Both the position numbers and the translations under genes were made by a program. Shown one piece after another: positions 7,582 through 15,310 of a stretch of 64,000 nucleotides of DNA. The stretch comes from Methylorubrum extorquens (lineage in GTDB: Bacteria; Pseudomonadota; Alphaproteobacteria; Rhizobiales; Beijerinckiaceae). Positions within the stretch are counted from its first letter, which is position 1. Each line of letters opens with the position of its first letter. Where the stretch lies: NCBI RefSeq assembly GCF_024169925.1, contig NZ_JALJXF010000002.1, positions 135,519-199,518 of the forward strand. The letters are read 5' to 3'. Under the pieces are notes generated by a model. It searched no databases and was not told the DNA's origin. It was given only the letters and a program-made list of their open reading frames with translations.

Positions 7582-8262
7582 TCAAGCTGTTGTGGCTCGG
7601 CGGTTGATGTTGATGGATGAAACGTCCAGCGTGAGCCCGGCCGGCGTGATCCGGAGGTGCGTCGGAGGATCTCCATCGAGCAGGCCACGCTTGACGAGGC
7701 CGCGGCAGATCCCGAGGGCCACAAGGTAGTCGAGCGGGCAGATGCCCCAGGGCGCGTGAAAATCGAACGTCTCCTTCGGATGCTGCTGGCCGTAGGCCAC
7801 CATCCGCAGGGCCGACAGGGAGAGCGGCTTCGGCTCCTTGCTCCGCGGCCGCGTCGGCGGCTCGCCCCGCAGGAGGCGAGCGACCTTCCGGCCGTCGGTC
7901 GTCAGGCGCACTGTGAGGGATCTGATGGGCCAGCGGCTGCGCGTGTCAATCAGGCCGGTATGGGCGTAGCTCGTGCTCAGAAGACCGCGCTCGGCCAACG
8001 CCGCCCAGGTGGCGCCGGTGCCCTAGCTGACCATGCCGGACTCGGCCAGCTTGGCCCGCAGCAGCCGAGATCCCGGCCCGTCGAGTCATCTGTGGCCAAC
8101 GGGGCCATACTCGATCCAGCGCCACTGCCGAGCCGGCGGCCCGCCAGGTCGCTGGTGGGAGGCCTCGCGGGCCTGATCCTCATCGTAAGCCGCGAGCAGA
8201 TTGGCCTGCTGCCGCTCGTTCAGCCCAGTCGCGATCGCTGCGAGGGCCGCGGCGCCCGCCAT
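7582..8262 (-). pseudogene. conserved hypothetical gene broken by two in-frame stops
   Basis: One minus-strand frame starting at 8262 (MAGAAALAAIATGLNERQQAN) reads as protein throughout but contains TGA at 8086-8088 and TAG at 8023-8025. The text on both sides looks conserved (QWRWIEYGPVGHR stop LDGPGSRLLRAKLAESGMVS stop GTGATWAALAERGLLS). The C-terminal 138 residues remain open to 7582. A C-to-T change in an Arg or Gln codon (CGA, CAG) would explain each stop. It begins 4 nt after the vapC stop, so it may have been the third gene of that operon. The original function is unknown. Confidence 0.6.
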
Positions 8263-8266
8263 CGCC

Positions 8267-8653
8267 TCAACGTACCAGCTCGACCACGAGGCCGGGGATC
8301 TTCAGCTTCGCCCAGGCCCGATCGGTGGTGAGGACCGGCACGCCGAGCTTTATCGCGAGCGCCATGCAGCTCCGGTCACCGAGCCCACTGCCGTGCTGTC
8401 GCGTCGCCTCCGTGATCTGCGCGGCGGCGAAGGCGGCCTCGCGATCATGCGAGTACAGATCGAGGCGCAACTCCTGCACCACCTCCTCAATCACCGGGAG
8501 CGCCAACCCGCGCAGGATCAGGGCCTTGACGAGTTCCTGAAGATTGACGGCTGACATGGCGGCCTGACCGACACGCGCGGCGACCACGGCCGCTCCCGGC
8601 TCGCTGCGCAGGAGCGCGATCACGGCAGAGGTATCGAAGACGACGGCGCTCAC
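8267..8653 (-). CDS. VapC-type PIN-domain toxin
   Basis: 128-residue PIN-domain ribonuclease with D7 (VVFDTSAVIALL), E40 (AVNLQELVKAL), D93 (LGDRSCMALA) and D111 (VLTTDRAW) as the acidic site. The SGLGDRSCMALA motif is typical of the VapC subgroup found with AbrB-type antitoxins. It overlaps the upstream antitoxin by ATGA. It is a second toxin-antitoxin pair within 3 kb of the first, in the opposite orientation. Confidence 0.92.
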   Translation of the reverse strand: MSAVVFDTSAVIALLRSEPGAAVVAARVGQAAMSAVNLQELVKALILRGLALPVIEEVVQELRLDLYSHDREAAFAAAQITEATRQHGSGLGDRSCMALAIKLGVPVLTTDRAWAKLKIPGLVVELVR

Positions 8654-8913
8654 GCTTTGGCACCCACGGTGTCGCTGTCATCCGCGCGCCGCTCTTCCAG
8701 GAACGAGGCGGCGTCGGCATCGTCTTTGACATGCTCGCGGTACAAAGCCTGGAGCTTGGTAACGACGTTCGCGATCGGAGACAGACGAACCTCGGTGCCA
8801 TCGACCGTCACAATGATCCGCGTCTCGCCGGATACGCCCATCGCCTCGCGGACCGCCTGAGGTAGAACCATGCGGCCGTTAGCGGCCAATTTTACATCAG
8901 TGACAAACGACAT
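8650..8913 (-). CDS. VapB/AbrB-type antitoxin
   Basis: 87-residue protein with a SpoVT/AbrB swapped-hairpin DNA-binding domain (VKLAANGRMVLPQAVREAMGV, then TRIIVTVDGTEVRLSP). The acidic tail FLEERRADDSD probably contacts the toxin. It starts at 8913 and overlaps vapC by four bases. The AT-richer stretch upstream (8914-9000) should hold its promoter; a 10-bp-arm inverted repeat sits about 50 nt before the start. Confidence 0.88.
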   Translation of the reverse strand: MSFVTDVKLAANGRMVLPQAVREAMGVSGETRIIVTVDGTEVRLSPIANVVTKLQALYREHVKDDADAASFLEERRADDSDTVGAKA

Positions 8914-8963
8914 TAGAGGGCCACCGCTTTATTGGGTTCAAACAATCATATCGTTTCGATCAC

Positions 8964-8993
8964 GCACTGTCATCTATGCTCGAATGACAGTGC
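8964..8993. repeat. inverted repeat, 10-bp arms, between vapB and the recombinase gene
   Basis: GCACTGTCAT (8964-8973) and ATGACAGTGC (8984-8993) are perfect inverted arms around a 10-nt spacer. The centre-to-centre distance of 20 nt, about two helical turns, would suit a dimeric DNA-binding protein. It could serve vapBC control or be part of the recombinase's site. A smaller repeat (GTCATC agag GATGAC) follows at 9029-9044. Confidence 0.5.
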
Positions 8994-9052
8994 GACGGAT
9001 ATGCGCCATGGCGACTAAGTGTCACTCCGTCATCAGAGGATGACTTTCGCGC

Positions 9053-9076
9053 CTCAAAAGGGTATACCCTTTTGAG
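9053..9076. repeat. 24-bp perfect palindrome upstream of the tyrosine recombinase
   Basis: The 12-base arm CTCAAAAGGGTA is followed directly by its exact reverse complement, with no spacer, about 80 nt before the recombinase start. It could be an operator, a recombination core or a cruciform-forming site. No T-run follows, so a terminator is unlikely. Confidence 0.6.
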
Positions 9077-9155
9077 TCGGGTAATTGCGTCCGATAATAA
9101 GCACTATCGTCCGGAATTTGTGGATCATTAACCCCCGAACGGCTAGACTCCCACC

Positions 9156-10217
9156 ATGGAGCTTGACACCGCCGATCCTGCCTCCGAGCCGTCCCGCGAC
9201 GCGTCGGCTGTGCCGGTCCCGCAGGCCGAGGCACTGCCGCTGAGTTCCGAGCTTCTCATCGAGCGCCTGGAGGGGCACGCCCGGGCTGCACGCGGCGCCT
9301 TCGCCGACAACACAGTGCGCGCCTTCGCGGCCGACAGCCGGATCTTCGCCGCTTGGTGCCGGGAGGCCGGGCGGGCAATGCTGCCGGCAACCCCGGACAC
9401 CGTCGCCGCCTTCGTTGATGCGCAGGCGGAGCTGAAATCCCGAGCCACAGTCGAGCGCTATCGCTCGTCGATCGCGGCGTTGCACCGCGCGGCCGGTCTT
9501 CAGAACCCGTGCGCCGACGAGATCGTGCGGCTCGCGGTGAAGCGGATGAACCGCGCCAAGGGTCGGCGCCAGAAGCAGGCCGAGCCGCTCAACCGAGGCA
9601 GCATCGAGCGCATGCTGACCGTGATGACGCCCGAGCGGCTGCACCGGCGCGTGTTGGAGGGCAAGCACAGTGCTCCGCTGATCGCGCTACGCAACGCCGC
9701 GCTGGTCGCAGTCGCCTACGACACGCTGCTGCGTCGGTCCGAACTCGTCTCTTTATATATAGAGGATCTCCACAAGGGCGACGACGGCTCCGGCACCGTG
9801 CTGGTGCGGCGCTCGAAGGCAGACCAGGAGGGTGAAGGCGCGATCAAGTATCTCGCCCCCGATACCATGGCGCATATCGCGGCGTGGCTCGCGGCGGCCG
9901 GGTTGGAGAGCGGGCCGCTGTTCCGGCCGCTCACCAAGGGGGGGCGGGTCGGAGCGAGCGCGCTCGGTGACAAGGAGGTGGCGCGGGTGTTCCGCGCACT
10001 CGCCACGGCGGCCGGGCTGAAGCTCTCTCGCCTTCCCTCGGGACATTCCACACGAGTCGGGGCGACGCAGGATATGTTCGCGGCGGGGTTCGAGTTGCTC
10101 GAGGTGATGCAGGCCGGTTCGTGGAAGACGCCCGCGATGCCGGCCCGCTACGGCGAACGCCTCCGCGCACAACGCGGCGCTGCCCGGAAGCTGGCAACGC
10201 TCCAGAACAGAGCATAG
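9156..10217 (+). CDS. tyrosine recombinase (phage-integrase family)
   Basis: 353-residue site-specific recombinase. After an unstructured N-terminus comes a SAM-like core-binding domain (residues 33-120: NTVRAFAADSRIFAAWCREAG) and then the catalytic domain with R194 (LLRRSELVSL), K221 (RRSKADQEG), H297 and R300 (GHSTRVGATQD), W323 (GSWKTPAM) and the nucleophile Y332 (ARYGERL). All catalytic positions are intact. The palindromes just upstream are candidate targets. Whether it moves the neighbouring module or resolves replicon multimers cannot be told from sequence. Confidence 0.93.
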   Translation: MELDTADPASEPSRDASAVPVPQAEALPLSSELLIERLEGHARAARGAFADNTVRAFAADSRIFAAWCREAGRAMLPATPDTVAAFVDAQAELKSRATVERYRSSIAALHRAAGLQNPCADEIVRLAVKRMNRAKGRRQKQAEPLNRGSIERMLTVMTPERLHRRVLEGKHSAPLIALRNAALVAVAYDTLLRRSELVSLYIEDLHKGDDGSGTVLVRRSKADQEGEGAIKYLAPDTMAHIAAWLAAAGLESGPLFRPLTKGGRVGASALGDKEVARVFRALATAAGLKLSRLPSGHSTRVGATQDMFAAGFELLEVMQAGSWKTPAMPARYGERLRAQRGAARKLATLQNRA

Positions 10218-10314
10218 CTCGCACGTTGGTGCACAAGCCTAAGTCAGAGCGGTCCTCTCTCTACACACTCGCGCGTCGAGTTCGCCTCAGCGACCTCATA
10301 TGAAGCACTAATTA

Positions 10315-11436
10315 TCAGAGCTTTTCGACCTCGATTTTCCGTTTCATCTCGTGCTCATCGAGAACTTCCCGTAGTTCGGTGGGGATGGGACGGTCCGGCT
10401 CCGGAAGCTGAGTTATAAAGCGCCACCTCTTATCCATCCCGCTAAGTGAAACTTCATCCGCCAGTCCGCGCTTCGCCTGCGTCAACAGCAGTTCATGAAG
10501 TTCTTGCGAGATTGACTTTTCTTCTTTGAGCCTTTTTGCGATCCAGAGAGAAACATCCACCAATTCGAGACCGCTACTTTCGTCTCCAGGCGTAAATGTT
10601 GGGGGTGTTTCTGGCATCGTGGAAAAATCGAAGCTTGGCATGCCGGGCCCAAGCTCCATGTTGTGGCCGCGCAATTTCTGATAAATTTCCGCTAGTTCGC
10701 CTTGGGCTTTATTGAATTCCGTCTGCCTGTCGACCGTAATTTTTCTGACCGTCTTGTTCCTAGCCGAAGATTGCTGTGCAATCAGCATCAATACGTTCTG
10801 AAAGCCGACAAGGTTTGGAGAGATTTGAAGAGCCGTATCGTGATTGCCGACCCCATAGCTAATCTCATGCGGATGGGCCGAAGCCCACTTTAGAGCGCCA
10901 GAAATCAGTTCCCGTGATCGAACATCCGGAAGGTTGTCTAAATTTTCACAAAGTCTATCGCATAAGATCGTCAGCATTTTTGCGCATTGCGCTGGGTTGA
11001 CCTGGCGCCTCGTCTTCCATGCGTACTTCGCCAATTCGTCATTGAAGAGATGCGCCACTTTGAAGAGGAGCACATATCGAAGTGGTGTCCAATAATCCTC
11101 CCACCTGACGGCTTTGTTCAATCCAGCGTCGAACACTTGGTCAAAAAATGAGATAATTGCATGATCTGGCTTGACAACCCTCAAAAGAGAAAATCTCAAG
11201 TCGTTCTTTTTGCTGAACCGCGCGATTTTGTGTGCGATCGGCGTTAGTTTGCCAACACCCAGTTCATTCGCATGAATCCTTTTTACACCAAGCTCCTTCC
11301 TGAGTTCTTCGAGCAATGGCTTGGCAATGACATCGAGATTGGCTTGGGCGCCGAGCACGCCATAATAGAGTACCGGTTGATTTTTATCGAACAATTCAAG
11401 GCCGGTATTGCCACTTTCATCAACGTAATAGTGCAC
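10315..11436 (-). CDS. DUF3800 domain protein
   Basis: 373 residues. The N-terminus MHYYVDESGNTG with acidic D6/E7 and the later IHANELGVGK and KITVDRQTEF motifs are those of DUF3800, a family common in phages and accessory islands and suspected to be an RNase H-like nuclease; no activity is established that I know of. A second acidic stretch (GLELVDVSLWIAKRL) fits a metal site. Base composition is clearly more AT-rich than the flanks, a sign of transfer. The 121-residue gene ends 14 nt upstream on the same strand, so the two look co-transcribed. Confidence 0.82.
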   Translation of the reverse strand: MHYYVDESGNTGLELFDKNQPVLYYGVLGAQANLDVIAKPLLEELRKELGVKRIHANELGVGKLTPIAHKIARFSKKNDLRFSLLRVVKPDHAIISFFDQVFDAGLNKAVRWEDYWTPLRYVLLFKVAHLFNDELAKYAWKTRRQVNPAQCAKMLTILCDRLCENLDNLPDVRSRELISGALKWASAHPHEISYGVGNHDTALQISPNLVGFQNVLMLIAQQSSARNKTVRKITVDRQTEFNKAQGELAEIYQKLRGHNMELGPGMPSFDFSTMPETPPTFTPGDESSGLELVDVSLWIAKRLKEEKSISQELHELLLTQAKRGLADEVSLSGMDKRWRFITQLPEPDRPIPTELREVLDEHEMKRKIEVEKL

Positions 11437-11450
11437 GATGACTCCATGTT

Positions 11451-11816
11451 CTAGAATGGATCTTCGACTTCAGTTTCATTGACGGAACAGATAATGCGGG
11501 CATCCTCCCGGCCCCGGGCTGCGCGGAGAGCCGTACGGTATTCAAGCAGTTTGCCCATCGCATTCTCAAACGCGATACGGTGCCAATCCTTATCTTGAAG
11601 AGCGGTCCGCATAGGATTTCCCTCGCCAGTGTAGATGGCTGCGGCTTCGAGGAACGCAGTGCACGTTCTTTCGATTTCGGGATCAGCTTCGATGCCATTT
11701 ACGCGAGCATTGTTTCGCAACGCACCCCATCCCGACAGGACATCCATTTTCTTATCGCGGATGCGCTCAAGGAGCCGTCTCAGATTGACGAGAGTCTCGC
11801 TGGCTTCCTGGATCAA
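11451..11816 (-). CDS. small helical protein upstream of the DUF3800 gene, unknown function
   Basis: 121 residues from a TTG at 11816 (MIQEASETLVNLRRLLERIRDKK), mostly helical and acidic, with no recognised domain. It precedes DUF3800 by 14 nt and should be co-transcribed. The same frame upstream, across an in-frame TGA, also reads like protein (RLAEGLAVCDITAALRPF ... HINLKMPVSSKG), but has no start codon before a TAA near 11990. Either the gene is longer and broken, or a short leader-like ORF precedes it. Confidence 0.55.
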   Translation of the reverse strand: MIQEASETLVNLRRLLERIRDKKMDVLSGWGALRNNARVNGIEADPEIERTCTAFLEAAAIYTGEGNPMRTALQDKDWHRIAFENAMGKLLEYRTALRAARGREDARIICSVNETEVEDPF

Positions 11817-11998
11817 GGCGTGTCATCCCTTGCTCGAAACAGGCATCTTAAGGTTGATATGGGCGAGGGTAAAAGGCCGGAGTGCAGCTGTGATGTCGCA
11901 GACGGCCAGCCCCTCGGCCAGTCGATTGGTTCGATGTTGACGTACCAGGTGTTGAGCGCCAGCTTCCGCTCGCGCCCCTCGCTCCCGAAATTACGTCG

Positions 11999-13549
11999 AT
12001 GACGGTGGCCGATCACCAGACCCGGGTCCTCAAAGGCGACGACGCGCGCGCTTTGCTACGCGACCAAATCGATCACAACAGCGGCGGCCTTCACGCCGCG
12101 CTCGCCTCGTTCGACGCCGGCTCGACAGTCGAAGCTTGGCTCGAGACCCTTCGTGGGATCGAGGAGTTCATCAACCTTGTCTTATTTGGGCTGGACGACG
12201 ACGCGGTTAAGGCAGCCCTGATCAGCCTTCCGGTCGCCGCGCTACATACGCGCCCGCGGCGGCTTCGGGCTGTGCGTCATCACATTGCCTACCGCTACGG
12301 TGAGAGTTTCGCGAAACGGTTCATGACCCTTCTCGTGCAGGCGGCCGCGATGGGTCACTCCTTCGCGCTACATGGCCTGTCGTCAGCCGCGGCTGGCTTC
12401 GTGACCGTCGGGACGGCCGTAAGCTACTTCCAGTCCCGTCGTCGGCACCTCGTGGCGATGCTGTACACGCTCCCTCACGCCTGCCGCGGCAGCCGACGCA
12501 TGCACCCGCTCGACACGCTCAACCAGCTCCTCCCCCTGGTGGAACTGAACGGCGTGGCGCTTACAGGGCTCTATCAGCAATTGATGCTGTCAGAGGTATT
12601 CCACGAATACGAGCTGTACGTCGACCGACGTGGCTTCGCGGGCTCGCATGAGTATCCTGCGCTCGATACCCTCTATCTAGATCCAGAACGGGCTTCGATC
12701 GTCGAAATGTTCGCGGGCATCGACGATCCACGCCCCGCGAGCCTAGAGAAGGTTCGACGCGACCGACTCTTCTCTGCCGCCGAGCTCCGCAACGATATCC
12801 GCCTCATCGAGACAGCCTATGCCGAATTCGACCTCGCCGGCTCAGAATTCGCGCCGGCCGCAGCCCTGGTGCGGTGCCTGTCGGAACGCGCGGTCGACGA
12901 TCACTGGGTGCATATCTCCCGGGCCGACCTCGACCGGCTGGCGGATGATCTCGGACTGTCGCCGCCCCTGCGCCGAGCGCTTCTCCAGACGAACGCCAGC
13001 TACGTCGCCAATACGAACAGCCATACTCCGTTCGTCGAAATCGCAGGCATGCTGCATTCGTCGGTGACTCTACTCAGCCGGTTTCTCTACAACTGGAAAA
13101 ATATTTTCCTTTACAGAATCAGGCGCTTTCAGATCCGCTCCGGCTTCATCTTTGAGAAAACCGTTGCCGATGCGCTTGAGCTGCAAGGATTTCAACTCAC
13201 TGGGATCAAACGCCTGAACCGGAAGGAGTTCGATGTCGTGACCACGCGTGATGGCGTGATTTTCAACGTGCAATGCAAAAACAATCTCATCGATCTGAGC
13301 CGACTTGAGGCGGATCCAAAGCTGTTCGCCCGCTATAATCGCGCGCGTGTTGCGAGCTATGAACGGGCGCTTCGCAAGGAGTTGGGTCGCGAGGCCCTGC
13401 TGACCACCGAGCTTGGCCTCTCTCACATCGAGCATCTTGTGGTCACGCGCTTTCCATTCGCGAACGACAATCCGAGAATTATTCCGTTCAGCCGGATCAA
13501 CGACCTCTCAATCATCGCAGCCGCCCTTACAGCCAAGCCGCAGACGTAG
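11999..13549 (+). CDS. 516-residue protein with C-terminal PD-(D/E)XK-like (QXK) nuclease domain
   Basis: The first 370 residues are mostly helical and match no family I recognise. They include a hydrophobic stretch (ALHGLSSAAAGFVTVGTAVSYF) and a YVDRRGF segment. From about residue 378 a restriction-endonuclease-like core appears: E386 (FIFEKTVADALELQGF), D412 (KEFDVVTTRDG) and Q425-x-K427 (IFNVQCKNNL). The order E, D, then Q-C-K after two strands is that of the Mrr-like PD-(D/E)XK fold with the QxK variant. It is divergent from the DUF3800 pair. A role in DNA cleavage, perhaps defence, is inferred. Confidence 0.7.
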   Translation: MTVADHQTRVLKGDDARALLRDQIDHNSGGLHAALASFDAGSTVEAWLETLRGIEEFINLVLFGLDDDAVKAALISLPVAALHTRPRRLRAVRHHIAYRYGESFAKRFMTLLVQAAAMGHSFALHGLSSAAAGFVTVGTAVSYFQSRRRHLVAMLYTLPHACRGSRRMHPLDTLNQLLPLVELNGVALTGLYQQLMLSEVFHEYELYVDRRGFAGSHEYPALDTLYLDPERASIVEMFAGIDDPRPASLEKVRRDRLFSAAELRNDIRLIETAYAEFDLAGSEFAPAAALVRCLSERAVDDHWVHISRADLDRLADDLGLSPPLRRALLQTNASYVANTNSHTPFVEIAGMLHSSVTLLSRFLYNWKNIFLYRIRRFQIRSGFIFEKTVADALELQGFQLTGIKRLNRKEFDVVTTRDGVIFNVQCKNNLIDLSRLEADPKLFARYNRARVASYERALRKELGREALLTTELGLSHIEHLVVTRFPFANDNPRIIPFSRINDLSIIAAALTAKPQT

Positions 13550-13866
13550 ATCTGAATGAGAGGGTGGTTCCCGGCAGAGGCCCGATCACGTGACCCGAGC
13601 GGCCGTTATTATCGAAGGCATGCGGCGGAAGACGTCATGATGCAACGTCCGGGAGGCGTCCCACCGGTGCGTCAGTCTCCGTCTCGCCGAATGTGGTGTC
13701 CACGCGATCAGTGGACACTTCGGATGACCTTGGGATCGTCGGGATATACATAGAAATATACCCCAGAGAGACAGTGCCGTGAGACGCGAAATGGCGTCTC
13801 ATTAGGGTTGCTTTCGGGATTTTGGGACGTTAAGCGCACTGTGTCTAGACCCATACGGGACGTTTC
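13550..13866. other. 317-nt gap with two hairpin-like inverted repeats before the serine recombinase
   Basis: No gene is seen. It holds GTGTCCAC / GTGGACAC (13696-13703 and 13711-13718, 7-nt spacer) and TGAGACGC / GCGTCTCA (13780-13787 and 13794-13801, 6-nt spacer), plus a repeated GGGACGTT near 13824 and 13858. A resolution site for the next gene is possible but unproven. Confidence 0.4.
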
Positions 13867-14442
13867 ATGGCTCGCATCGGCTACGCACGCGTCTCTACCC
13901 TCGATCAGGACCTCTCAATCCAGCTCGAAGCCCTCAAGGCCGCCGGCTGCGACCCGATCCGGGCGGAGAAGGCCTCCGGCACATCGACCACCGGCCGGAC
14001 CGAGCTGTCCATCGTGCTGGACTTCATCGGCAAGGGCGACACCCTCGTCGTCACACGCATCGATCGCCTCGCCCGCTCCATCGGCGATCTGCAGGACATC
14101 GTGCGCTCCCTGAAGGCCAAAGGAGCTCGCCTGCAAGCGACCGAGCAGCCGATCGACACCGGCACGGCTGCCGGCAAGGCGTTCCTGGACATGCTCGGCG
14201 TGTTCGCCGAGTTCGAAACCAACCTACGCCGTGAGCGCCAGATGGAGGGGATCGCCAAGGCCAAGGCCGCCGGCATCTACAGGGGACGGCGCCCGTCGAT
14301 CGACCCTGCCAAGGTGCGCGCCCTCAAGGCCGAGGGCGTGGGCCCGGCGGAGATCGCCCGCCGCCTCGGTATCGCCCGGGCCAGTGTCTACCGCGCACTA
14401 GGCACGAACAATCGAAACGATAAAATCGATGGAGGAGCATGA
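13867..14442 (+). CDS. serine recombinase (resolvase/invertase family)
   Basis: 191-residue small serine recombinase. The catalytic domain begins MARIGYARVSTLDQD with nucleophile S10 and contains the arginine-rich TRIDRLARSIGDLQD motif and the GVFAEFETNLRRERQMEGI E-helix. A C-terminal Hin-like helix-turn-helix (GPAEIARRLGIARASVYRAL) completes it. The length is that of Tn3-type resolvases and Pin-type invertases. With the tyrosine recombinase at 9.2 kb it brackets the DUF3800/nuclease module. No transposase gene is nearby. Confidence 0.93.
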   Translation: MARIGYARVSTLDQDLSIQLEALKAAGCDPIRAEKASGTSTTGRTELSIVLDFIGKGDTLVVTRIDRLARSIGDLQDIVRSLKAKGARLQATEQPIDTGTAAGKAFLDMLGVFAEFETNLRRERQMEGIAKAKAAGIYRGRRPSIDPAKVRALKAEGVGPAEIARRLGIARASVYRALGTNNRNDKIDGGA

Positions 14443-14544
14443 GAACGTGGCAGGCTACTCTCGTTGCGATGACGCAATAAATTTATTTTTCAGTACCAGA
14501 GATCTGGCCATACTTCGCAATCTATTGTAAGGTATTATTTTATC

Positions 14545-15186
14545 GTGGACCGTAAGTTCTTGAAATTGCGTCATCCGCGCGCGTTAAGCCCATTTGATAA
14601 AAAATCGTCGCGTATCGAAAGGCTCGAGGTTGTTGAAGCTGTCATAAATGAAGACGTTGCTTCATCCCGCGGATCATTCGAAATCCGGATGGAATACGTC
14701 TTCGGATGGCGCCTGTCGGACTACCGTCATCGGGGGTTCTCCTTCGGCGCATCATTCAGCCGCATCGCTGGTAGCGCGAAGATCACGAACGGAGGGATCT
14801 TCGTTGATCCGGACGGCCTGAGAGGCTACGGCCTTGGTACTTATGCCATGGACCGTGTTGTGCAGTGGGTTCAGTCTCATGCACCTGACTTGACGGTCGA
14901 AACGATCACGCTGGGCGGTGATAATTCGCCAGACAATGTCGAGCGAAGAAGGAAGTTCTACGAGAACTGTGGTGTGGTTTTTGAGAATAGTAAATCAATA
15001 CCAATGAAAGTTTCGGAGTTGAAAAGGGTACATCCAGACAAGTTGCTTTCAGAGGTCGATATCCCGTCTTTATTGGAAAATATGGTAGAAATAGATAAAA
15101 GTTTAAAATCTTTGAGTAATGTTGTCGATTTTCTAAAAGAGGAGGAGTTCGCCAGATATTCCAAAAAACGTTTCTGGTTTTTTTAA
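14545..15186 (+). CDS. GNAT-like acetyltransferase domain protein
   Basis: 213 residues, AT-rich compared with its surroundings. The central part (IFVDPDGLRGYGLGTYAMDRVVQWV, then ITLGGDNSPDNVERRRKFYENCGV) matches the acetyl-CoA binding loop and C-terminal strand/helix of the GNAT fold. The C-terminal 60 residues (LLENMVEIDKSLKSLSNVVDFLKEE) look helical. The substrate is unknown. The composition and the preceding recombinase mark it as acquired. Confidence 0.55.
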   Translation: MDRKFLKLRHPRALSPFDKKSSRIERLEVVEAVINEDVASSRGSFEIRMEYVFGWRLSDYRHRGFSFGASFSRIAGSAKITNGGIFVDPDGLRGYGLGTYAMDRVVQWVQSHAPDLTVETITLGGDNSPDNVERRRKFYENCGVVFENSKSIPMKVSELKRVHPDKLLSEVDIPSLLENMVEIDKSLKSLSNVVDFLKEEEFARYSKKRFWFF

Positions 15187-15220
15187 TATTTGGCGCCGCT
15201 GCTCGTTGAGCATTGGTTTA

Positions 15221-15297
15221 GGGCGCGTCCCTTCGGGACCGTACCCTACTCACTTCGCTCCCCGAACACCTGCGGGTTTCGGCCCTGCGGGTCACGA
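15221..15297. repeat. direct repeat copy 1 (about 77 bp)
   Basis: It begins GGGCGCGTCCCTTCGGGACC and ends with CCCTGCGGGTCACGA, and contains two short stems (GTCCC ttc GGGAC and CCC tgc GGG). A nearly identical copy lies at 16348-16426 in the same orientation; the two bracket the secreted-protein gene. They differ mainly in the middle (cacctgc against tcccgtacc). Confidence 0.85.
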
Positions 15298-15310
15298 CCG
15301 CTGCAAAACG

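Noticed and set aside
8949..14422. 12-bp inverted match ATCGAAACGATA at 14411-14422 and, reversed, at 8949-8960, near the two recombinase regions
   Set aside because: A 12-bp match in 64 kb is expected by chance many times, and the second copy lies inside coding sequence of the resolvase.
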